A stretch of DNA of 58,173 nt, taken from assembly GCF_030063355.1 (NCBI RefSeq), contig NZ_JASISZ010000058.1, positions 1-58,173 on the forward strand. The letters are read 5' to 3'. Below are positions 1-6,389 of this stretch, in pieces; positions within the stretch are counted from its first letter, which is position 1; each line of letters begins with the position of its first letter. Both the position numbers and the translations under genes were made by a program. Source of the stretch: Streptomyces sp. PH10-H1. Lineage in GTDB: Bacteria > Actinomycetota > Actinomycetes > Streptomycetales > Streptomycetaceae. The notes beneath the pieces are model-generated. The model searched no databases and was not told the origin of the DNA. It saw only the letters and a list, made by a program, of their open reading frames with translations.

Positions 1-1
1 C

Positions 2-316
2 CGCTCGCAACCACAAGGAACCTCGGAGAACCCGCCACCGGAACGGTCATCCGGGATACCGGCCTGCCCCACAACCGCGAAAGGCACCCGAAAACCAAGA
101 TCGGAAATCACGCGGTGGATCGAGGCTGAATACCCGATCACCCCACAACGGGGACGGCCCGACTCCGAGTTCTTCGCCCTCCTTGCCGAATGCATCGTCA
201 ACGACCTCAAGAGTCAGACGGCCCAGTTCAAGACGCTGACGGCCGCGGCACCGGACGACGTATCGCTGCTGCGCGTGTTCGACGTTGTCGCATGGAGTCT
301 CCGCAAGACCGCTTGA
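2..316 (+). CDS. C-terminal part of an unrecognised protein (5' end outside window)
   Basis: An open frame runs from the left edge to a TGA at 314-316 and encodes about 104 residues with no start codon that must be used, so the true start probably lies outside the window. The last 60 residues have strong Streptomyces-type codon use and read as a folded, helical C-terminus (a stretch containing FFALLAECIVNDL and later VSLLRVFDVVAWSLRKTA). The first 40 residues are proline- and arginine-rich and less convincing, so coding may begin only near position 110. I do not recognise the family. Inference: a truncated or still-intact hypothetical protein of the accessory patch. Confidence 0.45.
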   Translation, partial: RSQPQGTSENPPPERSSGIPACPTTAKGTRKPRSEITRWIEAEYPITPQRGRPDSEFFALLAECIVNDLKSQTAQFKTLTAAAPDDVSLLRVFDVVAWSLRKTA

Positions 317-987
317 GCTGGCCGCCACCTCCTGCCTGACGGAACGGCGCCCGTGCGGGTCCGTGGCTTTTTGTTGACCTGTCGGCAACTGGCCGTTCTG
401 GCATCAGGGTTGTCGGGCGCGGACACAATGCGCATGGACGCTGCTGCCGCAGCTCGGCACGCCGCCTGCACCGCCGTGGCGACCTCCGAGGCCAGGCTCT
501 GAGGCGCATCTGCGCATCACCATCGACCGGGCCATCACCGAAGCGGTGAAGAGCCTGCCGCAGATCACCGAGACTGCCCCGGCCGGTGAGCCTCCCGCCG
601 CGGTGGAGCCCCTGCATGAGCTGGACGCGGAGGAGTGGCGGGCGCATGCCGGCCAGGCCTGGACGAAGGCACTTCCGACGCTGCATCACGGTCCTGCCAC
701 CATCAGTGACTTGATCGCCTCGTACTGGCGAGGGCGGCGCGGAGTAGATGGCCGCGCCGTTCGTGCTGCTCCGACGTACCGTCGCCGTGGTGATGGAAAG
801 GGCCGCTTGGTCTCCAGAGAATCGGGTCCAGCTGACCGTTGCGGCCGGGTGGGAGCACGGACACGACGAGCTCCCCGAGGGGTGCGCTCTGCCACGGCGA
901 GCAGCTGGCCCGTGTCTCAATCCAGCAATACCGCCACGCGGATGCGACGGTTCCGGTCAAATGGGTCGCCTCACCCCAGGGGGACCC
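317..987 (+). pseudogene. Non-intact gene debris
   Basis: No complete gene is supported here. Two plus-strand stretches look coding but do not join: a frame ending in TGA at 500-502 (possible GTG start at 353, about 49 residues, ending in ATSEARL) and a frame from about 486 to 745 that reads through RITIDRAITEAVKSLP and on to PATISDLIASYW. The second follows the first directly in another frame, so they may be one gene broken by a frameshift. After about 745 the codon signal fades until the lipoprotein start at 988. This is inference from codon use only; the family is unknown. Confidence 0.3.
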
Positions 988-1512
988 ATGCGCACAACCC
1001 ACGCCATCGCCGCGACCGCGGCCATTCTTCTCGCCGCCGGCTGCTCCAGCGGCGGCACCCCGACGGTCGGGAGCAACGGGCCCGGCAGCACGTCAACTGC
1101 GGCCAGGCCCGCCCCGTCCACCGTCACGGCCACGACCGCGCTCCAGAAGCTCACCACGACTGTCCCGAGCGCCAAGCTCACCGTCACCGTGACCGCCGAG
1201 AACGATGGCAACCATCTGCTGGGCAGGCCCGGCCAGTACACGTCCATGGTCAAATTCGCGGACACTCGCATCCCGGCCGCAGACGTCAGCTTCTACAAGA
1301 AGGGCGACGTGGAACTCGGCGGCGCCATCGAGGTATTCCCCACCGCAGACGACGCGGCCACCCGCGCCCAGTACATCCAGACGGTCACGAAGAAAATCCC
1401 GGCGCTCGCCGAATACGACTACCCGCACGGCACCGTTCTCGTGCGCCTCTCCCGCTTCCTCACCCCTACCCAAGCCGCCGCCTACGACAAGGCAGGCGCC
1501 CAGTTCGGATAG
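988..1512 (+). CDS. Putative secreted lipoprotein
   Basis: Encodes 174 residues. The N-terminus is a type II signal peptide: MRTTH, a hydrophobic alanine/leucine stretch, then the lipobox LLAAGC with the lipidated cysteine near residue 19, followed by a serine/threonine/proline-rich linker to about residue 45. The mature part (about 130 residues) has no motif I recognise. The start ATG was chosen because AGGGGG lies just upstream and because the signal peptide begins there; an in-frame ATG at 961 would add nine residues before the signal. The protein should sit on the outer face of the membrane. A strong hairpin follows the stop. Confidence 0.75.
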   Translation: MRTTHAIAATAAILLAAGCSSGGTPTVGSNGPGSTSTAARPAPSTVTATTALQKLTTTVPSAKLTVTVTAENDGNHLLGRPGQYTSMVKFADTRIPAADVSFYKKGDVELGGAIEVFPTADDAATRAQYIQTVTKKIPALAEYDYPHGTVLVRLSRFLTPTQAAAYDKAGAQFG

Positions 1513-1527
1513 CTGTAGACATGATGA

Positions 1528-1563
1528 AGGCCCCGCCGGGGATGCATTGCCCGGACGGGGCCT
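1528..1563. terminator. Hairpin terminator after the lipoprotein gene
   Basis: Arms AGGCCCCG (1528-1535) and CGGGGCCT (1556-1563) pair perfectly, and the inner CCGGG/CCCGG adds five pairs around a 9-base loop. It lies 16 bases after the lipoprotein stop and also faces the minus-strand gene ending at 1589, so it can serve both strands. Confidence 0.75.
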
Positions 1564-1588
1564 CGTGACGCTATCGGTTTCGGTGCGC

Positions 1589-1741
1589 TCAGGTGGCTGT
1601 CGGCGTGCCGGGGATGACGAACCCGCGGACCGGGTTGTGCCTGCTGCTTGCGCCAGGCAGGCGCGGCTGGTCATCGGCGGCGGCTTGTGCCTTCTTCATC
1701 GCCGCGACCAGGTTGGCGTACTTCGGGTCTGTCCACGTCAT
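1589..1741 (-). CDS. Small hypothetical protein (50 aa)
   Basis: A 50-residue protein beginning MTWTDPKYANLVAAMKKAQ and ending in a short proline/threonine tail. It is supported by a very good ribosome binding site (GGGAGGAC, about five bases before the ATG), by high GC at third codon positions, and by its place at the end of a run of small minus-strand genes. I do not know a function; the polar, alanine-rich helical N-terminus and proline-rich C-terminus suggest a small cytoplasmic protein. The plus-strand reading of the same stretch is a shadow. Confidence 0.6.
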   Translation of the reverse strand: MTWTDPKYANLVAAMKKAQAAADDQPRLPGASSRHNPVRGFVIPGTPTAT

Positions 1742-1786
1742 CGGTAGTCCTCCCGTTCCAGTACGTAGGGTACGCGCGGCCTCCGC

Positions 1787-2170
1787 CTAGGTGCGCGGGT
1801 CGGGAGGCGTGGGCATGGGCAGGATCGCGCATTCGGGGGAGTGCTGGCACTCCGCTGCGACGGAGACGAGGCGGTCGGTAGGGCTGCCCCACAGTTCGGC
1901 GTCGACCGCGTAACCCGCCTCGCCGATCATGGCTCCGGCCCGGTCGAGGATCTCGGGGTCGTAGAACGTCGGGTCGTAGCCAGGGGTGTGGTGGACGAAT
2001 ACTCCGAACCTGCTGCACAGGTTGGCGTAGAGGCGGGTGTGGAGGATCAGGGCATGCCAGCCTTCGTCTACGACCCGGCTCGGCGCCAGGGGGACGGCGG
2101 GGAACTGGGCTGCGGCCACGACGAACTTGATGGCCTCGCCGACGATGCGGTCGGCCATGTCGTCTGCCAT
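1787..2170 (-). CDS. Glycine-rich-domain-like (DExWH) small protein, probably 5'-frameshifted
   Basis: Encodes 127 residues from the first in-frame ATG. The block VVDEGWHALILHTRLYANLC and the following FVHHTPG match the family usually labelled glycine-rich domain-containing protein-like, where D-x-x-WH-x-F/L-I-L-x-T is the signature. Family members normally extend about 25 residues further at the N-terminus, and that sequence (reading AEFAGVTKTVRDNNPGM) is present just upstream in the same frame but has no start codon. A good start (ATG at 2247-2245, preceded by GGAGG) sits there in another frame, so one base appears to be missing near 2230-2245. Either the gene is a recent pseudogene, there is a sequence error, or translation begins late at 2170. 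Cysteines near the C-terminus are not part of the core motif. Function unknown. Confidence 0.6.
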   Translation of the reverse strand: MADDMADRIVGEAIKFVVAAAQFPAVPLAPSRVVDEGWHALILHTRLYANLCSRFGVFVHHTPGYDPTFYDPEILDRAGAMIGEAGYAVDAELWGSPTDRLVSVAAECQHSPECAILPMPTPPDPRT

Positions 2171-2243
2171 GCCGGGGTTGTTGTCCCGGACGGTCTTGGT
2201 GACGCCGGCGAATTCGGCCGCGTTGAGGATTCGCGCACGTCGG

Positions 2244-2297
2244 TCATGCGATTGCCTCCGCGGTTCGGGAGCCGGCCGGGGTTAACAGGGCGCGCAT
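2244..2297 (-). CDS. 17-aa leader peptide ORF coupled to the next start
   Basis: A short ORF (MRALLTPAGSRTAEAIA) with a strong AAGGAG ribosome binding site about eight bases before its ATG. Its TGA overlaps the ATG at 2247-2245 as ATGA, the classic arrangement for translational coupling to the glycine-rich-domain-like gene. It is too short to be recognised as a protein; it may be a leader, or the end of a gene whose upstream part has been lost. Confidence 0.35.
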   Translation of the reverse strand: MRALLTPAGSRTAEAIA

Positions 2298-2412
2298 AGG
2301 ATCGCTCCTTGTGCTGGTGGGTACGGGGTTCGGCCCCGCGCCGTCGTGCACGTGCACCCGTCCCGGCCGGTTCGCTGTCCAGGCCAACGGCCGGGGCGGG
2401 GTCTATCGGACG

Positions 2413-2441
2413 GCCTCACCGGGATGCAGTACCGGTGAGGC
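2413..2441. terminator. Perfect 10-bp hairpin in the gap 2298-2532
   Basis: GCCTCACCGG (2413-2422) and CCGGTGAGGC (2432-2441) form a perfect 10-bp stem with a 9-base loop. It lies 90 bases downstream of the minus-strand zinc-ribbon gene, so it may end that two-gene transcript before the coupled leader at 2297. The rest of the gap is GC-rich and shows no gene. Confidence 0.5.
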
Positions 2442-2532
2442 ATTGGGACCGCCCTCGCAGCCAGGGGGATGCTGCTGCAAAGGCGGAACGGTGAGCCGCC
2501 GACGCCGCGGGGGCAAGGCCGGCGGCCCGGTC

Positions 2533-2745
2533 TCAGAGGGCTATGCGCCGCTCGATGTACCGCGGCTTGCCGTTGGTATTCGGCGGGTGGTCCGCGAACG
2601 GCATGATGCGGTAGGCGACCTTGCAGGGACTGCAGGCGTACACGGGGCGTCCGGGGCCGGAGGCGACCTCGACCACGCCGACCATGACGCGGTCGTTCTC
2701 GGCGAGTTCAGCCTTGCACCAGGGGCACCATGCGGGCGCGCTCAT
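2533..2745 (-). CDS. Small zinc-ribbon-like protein (70 aa)
   Basis: Seventy residues starting MSAPAWCPWCKAELAENDRV. Two CxxC pairs (CPWC near residues 7-10 and CSPC in the middle) suggest a zinc ribbon or rubredoxin-like knuckle. The start ATG is preceded by GGGGAGG at a proper distance; a longer reading from 2793 lacks such a site and runs into the previous gene. Its ATG overlaps the TGA of the 49-aa upstream ORF (ATGA), so the two are translationally coupled. Probably a cytoplasmic DNA- or RNA-binding accessory protein; I do not recognise a named family. Confidence 0.6.
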   Translation of the reverse strand: MSAPAWCPWCKAELAENDRVMVGVVEVASGPGRPVYACSPCKVAYRIMPFADHPPNTNGKPRYIERRIAL

Positions 2746-2891
2746 CGGATGGCCTCCCCGGCGCGGCACCGGGCGCAGCAGCAGATCGGCCACTGGCCCG
2801 TGATGGGCACTATGCCGGCGGGCACGGGCCGTGCGGGCTGGAGGGTGGTGCGGCGGCCGTGCTCGTCGACCTTATAGACGCCGATGATCAA
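2742..2891 (-). CDS. Small cysteine-rich protein (49 aa), first gene of the minus operon
   Basis: From a TTG at 2891 the frame encodes 49 residues beginning IIGVYKVDEHGRR and ending CCCARCRAGEAIR; a GTG at 2927 would give 61 residues. The CCCARC cluster near the C-terminus could bind metal. A five-codon mini-ORF (MHIRD) with a GGAG ribosome site ends in a TGA that overlaps this TTG, which would supply coupled translation and favours the shorter form. The gene is divergent from the XRE regulator at 3045 and overlaps the next gene by ATGA. Function unknown. Confidence 0.45.
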   Translation of the reverse strand: MIIGVYKVDEHGRRTTLQPARPVPAGIVPITGQWPICCCARCRAGEAIR

Positions 2892-3013
2892 TCCCGGATG
2901 TGCATCAATACTCCGTGATGTCGTCACATGTACACGGTGGCCCTGGCGGTGAGCATCGCGCGGCGGCGTAGCAGGCGTCATTCCGGCGTCATTAAGGGCG
3001 ACAATCCGACGTC

Positions 3014-3044
3014 GTTTTCGGGCGCAGACGGCTACCGTGAATCC
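3014..3044 (+). promoter_or_regulatory. Likely leaderless promoter of the XRE regulator
   Basis: TACCGT at 3033-3038 lies six bases before the ATG at 3045 and there is no Shine-Dalgarno sequence, so transcription probably starts on the start codon. No clear -35 box is visible (the bases around 3011-3016 are GTCGTT). This is inference from spacing. Confidence 0.4.
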
Positions 3045-3797
3045 ATGGGTACACCGAACGCCACGCTGCGCGCGATCCGCATGGGAATGCTCCTGTCGCA
3101 AGACGACCTGGCCCGCAATATCCGTAACGCCGGCGACCGCGCCGGGGAGCCGAACGACGCCAACAAGCGGCTCGTCCAGCGCTGGGAGTCCGGAGAGACC
3201 ACGGCACCGCGGCCGGTGTACGCCCGCGCGCTGGAGGCCGTGACAGGGCTGCCGATAGAGTCCCTCGGCTTCACCCTGGCCATGCCGCAGGCCCGTGTTT
3301 CCGATGACGGTCACGGCGGTCACGACATGGAGCCGTCGCCGGCCGGGATCGCAGCTGCCAGCGCCTCGCCAGCTCCGCAGACCGGGCCGCGCGGTAACCA
3401 TTCGGGGGTGTGGCTGTCGCGGTACGAGTACTTCTCCAGCGGCCGGGACGGCTCGTTCAAGGGCCAGCACTACGTAGTGCTGCTCCAGCACGGGAAGCGG
3501 CTGACGGCGCGGAGCCTGCCCGGCTCGTCGGACTCGCCGCTGACGATGGACCTGGAGCTGGACGGCAACGTCATCACGGGCACGTGGACGGAGCAGACGG
3601 CCCGGGAGGGCTACTACCAGGGCGCCCGGTACCACGGTGCGATTCAGCTTCTCGCCGAGCCGACGGGCCGGCGGATGTCCGGGAAGTGGGTCGGTTTCGG
3701 TAAGGAGTTCGACGTTAACACCGGCCCGTGGGAGCTGATTTTCCAGGACGCGTCCACCTCGAAGGCGACCTTGCAGGCGTACAACCGGCGCCCCTGA
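3045..3797 (+). CDS. XRE-family helix-turn-helix regulator with C-terminal beta-rich domain
   Basis: 250 residues. Residues 1-80 form an XRE/HTH domain starting MGTPNATLRAIRMGMLLSQD and including KRLVQRWESGETTAPRPVY, the recognition-helix region typical of Streptomyces accessory-element regulators. A linker rich in Ser/Ala/Pro (about 85-120) leads to a C-terminal domain of about 125 residues with many short beta-type stretches and several tryptophans, possibly a ligand-sensing barrel. The ATG at 3045 was chosen over the ATG at 2928 because the conserved N-terminus begins there and a -10-like hexamer sits six bases upstream. It is divergent from the small-gene operon at 1589-2891, which it may control. 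Cytoplasmic. Confidence 0.75.
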   Translation: MGTPNATLRAIRMGMLLSQDDLARNIRNAGDRAGEPNDANKRLVQRWESGETTAPRPVYARALEAVTGLPIESLGFTLAMPQARVSDDGHGGHDMEPSPAGIAAASASPAPQTGPRGNHSGVWLSRYEYFSSGRDGSFKGQHYVVLLQHGKRLTARSLPGSSDSPLTMDLELDGNVITGTWTEQTAREGYYQGARYHGAIQLLAEPTGRRMSGKWVGFGKEFDVNTGPWELIFQDASTSKATLQAYNRRP

Positions 3798-3807
3798 GAA
3801 CGAACGA

Positions 3808-3837
3808 AGCCCCGCCCGGATTGGACCGGGCGGGGCT
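3808..3837. terminator. Strong bidirectional hairpin terminator
   Basis: AGCCCCGCCCGG (3808-3819) pairs perfectly with CCGGGCGGGGCT (3826-3837) around a 6-base loop. It sits 10 bases after the XRE regulator and faces the minus-strand ORF ending at 3885. Confidence 0.85.
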
Positions 3838-3884
3838 CTCTCGTGCGGGGCAGCGGGCGCCTCCCTGCCTCCCCGACGGGCCCG

Positions 3885-4139
3885 TTACCCCTCAACCGGC
3901 CTGTAGCGGGCTGGGGAGATGGCCATGACCCCGCTGGACTTGTACGGTGCGGCCCCGACGACGTCGAGGACACGCGTCAGGTCGGATGCCGTCCACTCCC
4001 GGTACGCATCCGGGTTGCGCTCGGCAAGCTGCTGGCGGACTTCGTCGGTGCGCATCCGTTGGACGTCGCCGAGGACGGCCGCGATGTCGGCGAGCGGGTC
4101 GGCTTCCTCGGCGGGCTCGGCCGCGGCGCGGGTCTTCAC
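3885..4139 (-). CDS. Small protein resembling the C-terminal winged-helix part of FtsK-like or mobile-element proteins
   Basis: 84 residues from a GTG start. The section LGDVQRMRTDEVRQQLAERN followed by a W-x-x-S-D-L-x-x-x-L pattern resembles the terminal winged-helix region found in FtsK/SpoIIIE-like or DUF3631-type proteins of actinomycete integrative elements. The GTG overlaps the TGA of the upstream frame (GTGA), so it was once co-translated with a gene whose body has been deleted. Start and reading frame are good, but whether it is still expressed is unclear because the upstream gene is only a stub. Confidence 0.45.
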   Translation of the reverse strand: MKTRAAAEPAEEADPLADIAAVLGDVQRMRTDEVRQQLAERNPDAYREWTASDLTRVLDVVGAAPYKSSGVMAISPARYRPVEG

Positions 4140-4222
4140 TCACGCTCGGCGCGCCTTGATGCGCTCGGCGATCTCGTCGGCCGTGCCCAGCAGCTCGCCG
4201 GCGGCCTGCCGTGCGTCGGGCC
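4140..4222 (-). pseudogene. C-terminal stub of a lost minus-strand gene
   Basis: About 25 codons (ending LLGTADEIAERIKARRA, TGA at 4142-4140) look like a genuine C-terminus and are coupled by GTGA to the next ORF. Further upstream the same frame becomes a shadow of the plus-strand pseudogene, so the rest of the gene has been replaced. The breakpoint lies near 4215-4235. Confidence 0.4.
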
Positions 4223-4768
4223 CGCGCTGGCCGCGCCGCTGGAGGCCCGCGCGCACGCCATCCTGGGACGCCGGGAGGAGACCTCGGGCGCCCTGGACGC
4301 GGCGGAGACCGCCCTCAAACCGGCTCGACCCGGGCGACCGCATCGGCAGCGCGTTCGGGTACAGCGAGTCGCAGCTCCGGTTCCACAGCGGCAACGCCTG
4401 GACACACCTCTGCGAGACGGGACGGGCGCGGGAGCAGCAGGCGCGGGCGCTGCGCCTGTACCCGATGGGCGGCCACACCGACCGCGCGCTGATCCAGCTC
4501 GACCAGGCCGTGTGCCTCGCGGCCGGCGGAGAACCGGCCGCCGCCGCGGCGCATGCGACCGACACCATCGTGAACCTGCCGCCCGAGCACCGCTCCGCCG
4601 TGATCATCCATCGGGCGCGGGAGCTCGCGGCTACTGTTCCCGAGGCACGGGAACTGCGGTTACTGCGCGAGGTCTTGGCGCTGCCCCTGGCGAGAGGGAC
4701 AGTTGACATGGTGGCGATCGAGCGGGCAACGGCGGCCGACGCGGGCGTGATCTCCGAGCCCCGCCGGA
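4221..4768 (+). pseudogene. Broken C-terminal half of a Streptomyces TPR-type HTH regulator
   Basis: The translation matches the TPR-like C-terminal half of large Streptomyces XRE regulators: an EARAHAILGRREETSGALDA helix pair, then FGYSESQLRFHSGNAWTHL, then LDQAVCLAAGGEPAAAA and ending LREVLALP. The first part is in one frame and the rest in another; an extra base at about 4317-4320 separates them. No DNA-binding domain remains upstream and no stop codon of its own is left. The same frame runs into a segment starting at ATG 4708 (MVAIERATAADAGVI) that resembles the start of a GNAT acetyltransferase and is itself cut near 4750-4768. This seam marks the edge of the accessory patch. Confidence 0.65.
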
Positions 4769-5425
4769 TCACCAGCCCCGGGCCCGCCACTCCGCGAGAT
4801 GCGGGCGCTCCGCGCCGAGCGACGTGTCGCCGCCATGGCCGGGGTAGACCCAGGTCTCGTCGGGGAGGGCGTCGAACAGCTTGGTGGTCACGTCGCCCAG
4901 GAGCCGGGTGAAGGCCTCCGGATCGTCGTGGGTGTTTCCGACGCCGCCCGGGAAGAGGCAGTCGCCGGTCCACAGGTGCGGGTGGCCGTGCGGGTCGTCG
5001 TAGACCAGGGCGATGCTGCCGGGGGTGTGGCCGACCAGGTGGCGGGCGGTCAGCGCGATCCGCCCGACCCGTACGGTGTCGCCGTCCTCCACGAGGACGT
5101 CGGTGGGCACCGGGATGCCCTCCGCGTCATAGCGCCCGGCATAGGTGCGGGCACCGGTGGCAGCGGTGACCTCGCGGAGCGCACCCCAGTGGTCGGCGTG
5201 CTGGTGGGTGGTGACGACGGAGGCGATGCCGTCGTCACCGATGAGGCCGAGCAGGGTGTGGGGCTCGCTGGCCGCGTCGATCAGCAGCTGCTCGCCGGTG
5301 TCGCGGCAGCGCAGCAGGTACGCGTTGTTGTTCATCGGGCCGACCGCGACCTTGGTGACGATGAGGCCGGTGAGCTCATGCACGTCCGGCGCGCCGCCGA
5401 CCTTCACTTCTCCGTTATAGGGCAT
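4769..5425 (-). CDS. MBL-fold (glyoxalase II-like) metallo-hydrolase
   Basis: 218 residues with the metallo-beta-lactamase signature TTHQHADHW around residue 72, further ligands in GHTPGS, the Asp in LWTGDCLFPGG, and the terminal VYPGHGGDT. The order of these motifs and the length fit small glyoxalase II-type hydrolases, which bind two metal ions and cleave thioesters such as S-acylated low-molecular-weight thiols. Being next to a mycothiol-dependent isomerase-like gene (18-base gap, same strand) suggests a role in mycothiol-linked detoxification, which is inference. The ATG has TAACCT six bases upstream and no Shine-Dalgarno, so it could also be made from a leaderless transcript. Confidence 0.85.
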   Translation of the reverse strand: MPYNGEVKVGGAPDVHELTGLIVTKVAVGPMNNNAYLLRCRDTGEQLLIDAASEPHTLLGLIGDDGIASVVTTHQHADHWGALREVTAATGARTYAGRYDAEGIPVPTDVLVEDGDTVRVGRIALTARHLVGHTPGSIALVYDDPHGHPHLWTGDCLFPGGVGNTHDDPEAFTRLLGDVTTKLFDALPDETWVYPGHGGDTSLGAERPHLAEWRARGW

Positions 5426-5443
5426 GCCGCCAGGTTAGTGGCG

Positions 5444-6175
5444 TCAGATGAGCGGCGGGAGGACGGGCAGTGGGTGGTCGGGGTTGGTGGCCAGACCCTC
5501 GCCCTTGGCGCGGCCGCTGACCCAGGCGAGCAGGGCGTTGCCGGTGCCGCTGACGGTGAGCTCCGGTGCGTTGGCGGCGCCGAGATCCCACGTGGACCCG
5601 CTGCCGGTGTCGTGCAGCCGGACGGCGGCGACGCCCTCGTGGCCGGAGAGGCTGTCGAGGAGGGCGTCGAGCTGCCGCCCGGTGAAGTCGGCCGGCAGAT
5701 CGTCGAAGCCGATGCCGATACCGAGGTCCACATGGTGGAAGTTGATCTCGACGAGCCGCCGCCACGGGATCTCCGCCGCGGCGATGACCTTGCCGGAACG
5801 CATCCGCACCTGGCTCGCCCAGGCGCGTGAGGGCGTCACCTGCACGGCCATCGCGAAGCGGTCCGCGGAGATCCGCAGATCGTCCAGGTGCTCGGACAGC
5901 GGGCGGTTCGCGCCGTCCTCGATGTCCTTGTCGCGGATCTCGGTACTGGCGTACTGCGGGATCTCCTCGCCGGTGCGCGCCCAGGTGAGGAGGTTGACCA
6001 GGGAGTCTGCGTTGCGGGCGAGGTGGGTGAGGACGTGGCCGCGGGTCCAGCCGGGGAGCAGCGAGGGCTCGGCGACCGCGGAGGCGGTGAGCGCCGCGAC
6101 CGCCTCGATCAGCCGTTCGGTGGCCGTGTGCACGGCGGCGGCATCGAGGGCGGGGTCGGGTCGTTGGACGGACAC
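5444..6175 (-). CDS. Maleylpyruvate isomerase family mycothiol-dependent enzyme
   Basis: 243 residues. The N-terminal DinB-like helical bundle contains LLPGWTRGHVLTHLARNADS (residues about 40-60), the histidine-bearing signature of mycothiol-dependent maleylpyruvate isomerases, and a second histidine in VEINFHHVDLG. The C-terminal region has the mixed alpha/beta extension of this family. Such enzymes use mycothiol as cofactor, though most Streptomyces members have unknown substrates. The GTG start is set by an excellent AAGGAGG site five bases upstream. Followed closely by the MBL-fold hydrolase, so probably one transcript. Confidence 0.85.
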   Translation of the reverse strand: MSVQRPDPALDAAAVHTATERLIEAVAALTASAVAEPSLLPGWTRGHVLTHLARNADSLVNLLTWARTGEEIPQYASTEIRDKDIEDGANRPLSEHLDDLRISADRFAMAVQVTPSRAWASQVRMRSGKVIAAAEIPWRRLVEINFHHVDLGIGIGFDDLPADFTGRQLDALLDSLSGHEGVAAVRLHDTGSGSTWDLGAANAPELTVSGTGNALLAWVSGRAKGEGLATNPDHPLPVLPPLI

Positions 6176-6389
6176 GGGGCCTCCTTGATCGACGGTGTGA
6201 TGACGACGCTAGCGCGGTCACTCGGTCGGGTGAACATGGCAGGTGCACCCCGTAAATCGAATGCGCGTGCTATAGGCTCGGTGTGCCGCAACAGGAAGAA
6301 ATGTTGACGGCGCCCCGTTTAGGCTGACTGGGGGGTGCCGACTCTCTCCTTTTCCAGACCTTCCTTATCTATGAAAGGTGCGCACTGGC

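Noticed and set aside
6250..6389. SOS (LexA) box before uvrA
   Set aside because: The best candidate, CGAATGCGCGTGC, lacks the GAAC-N4-GTTC symmetry expected in actinobacteria.
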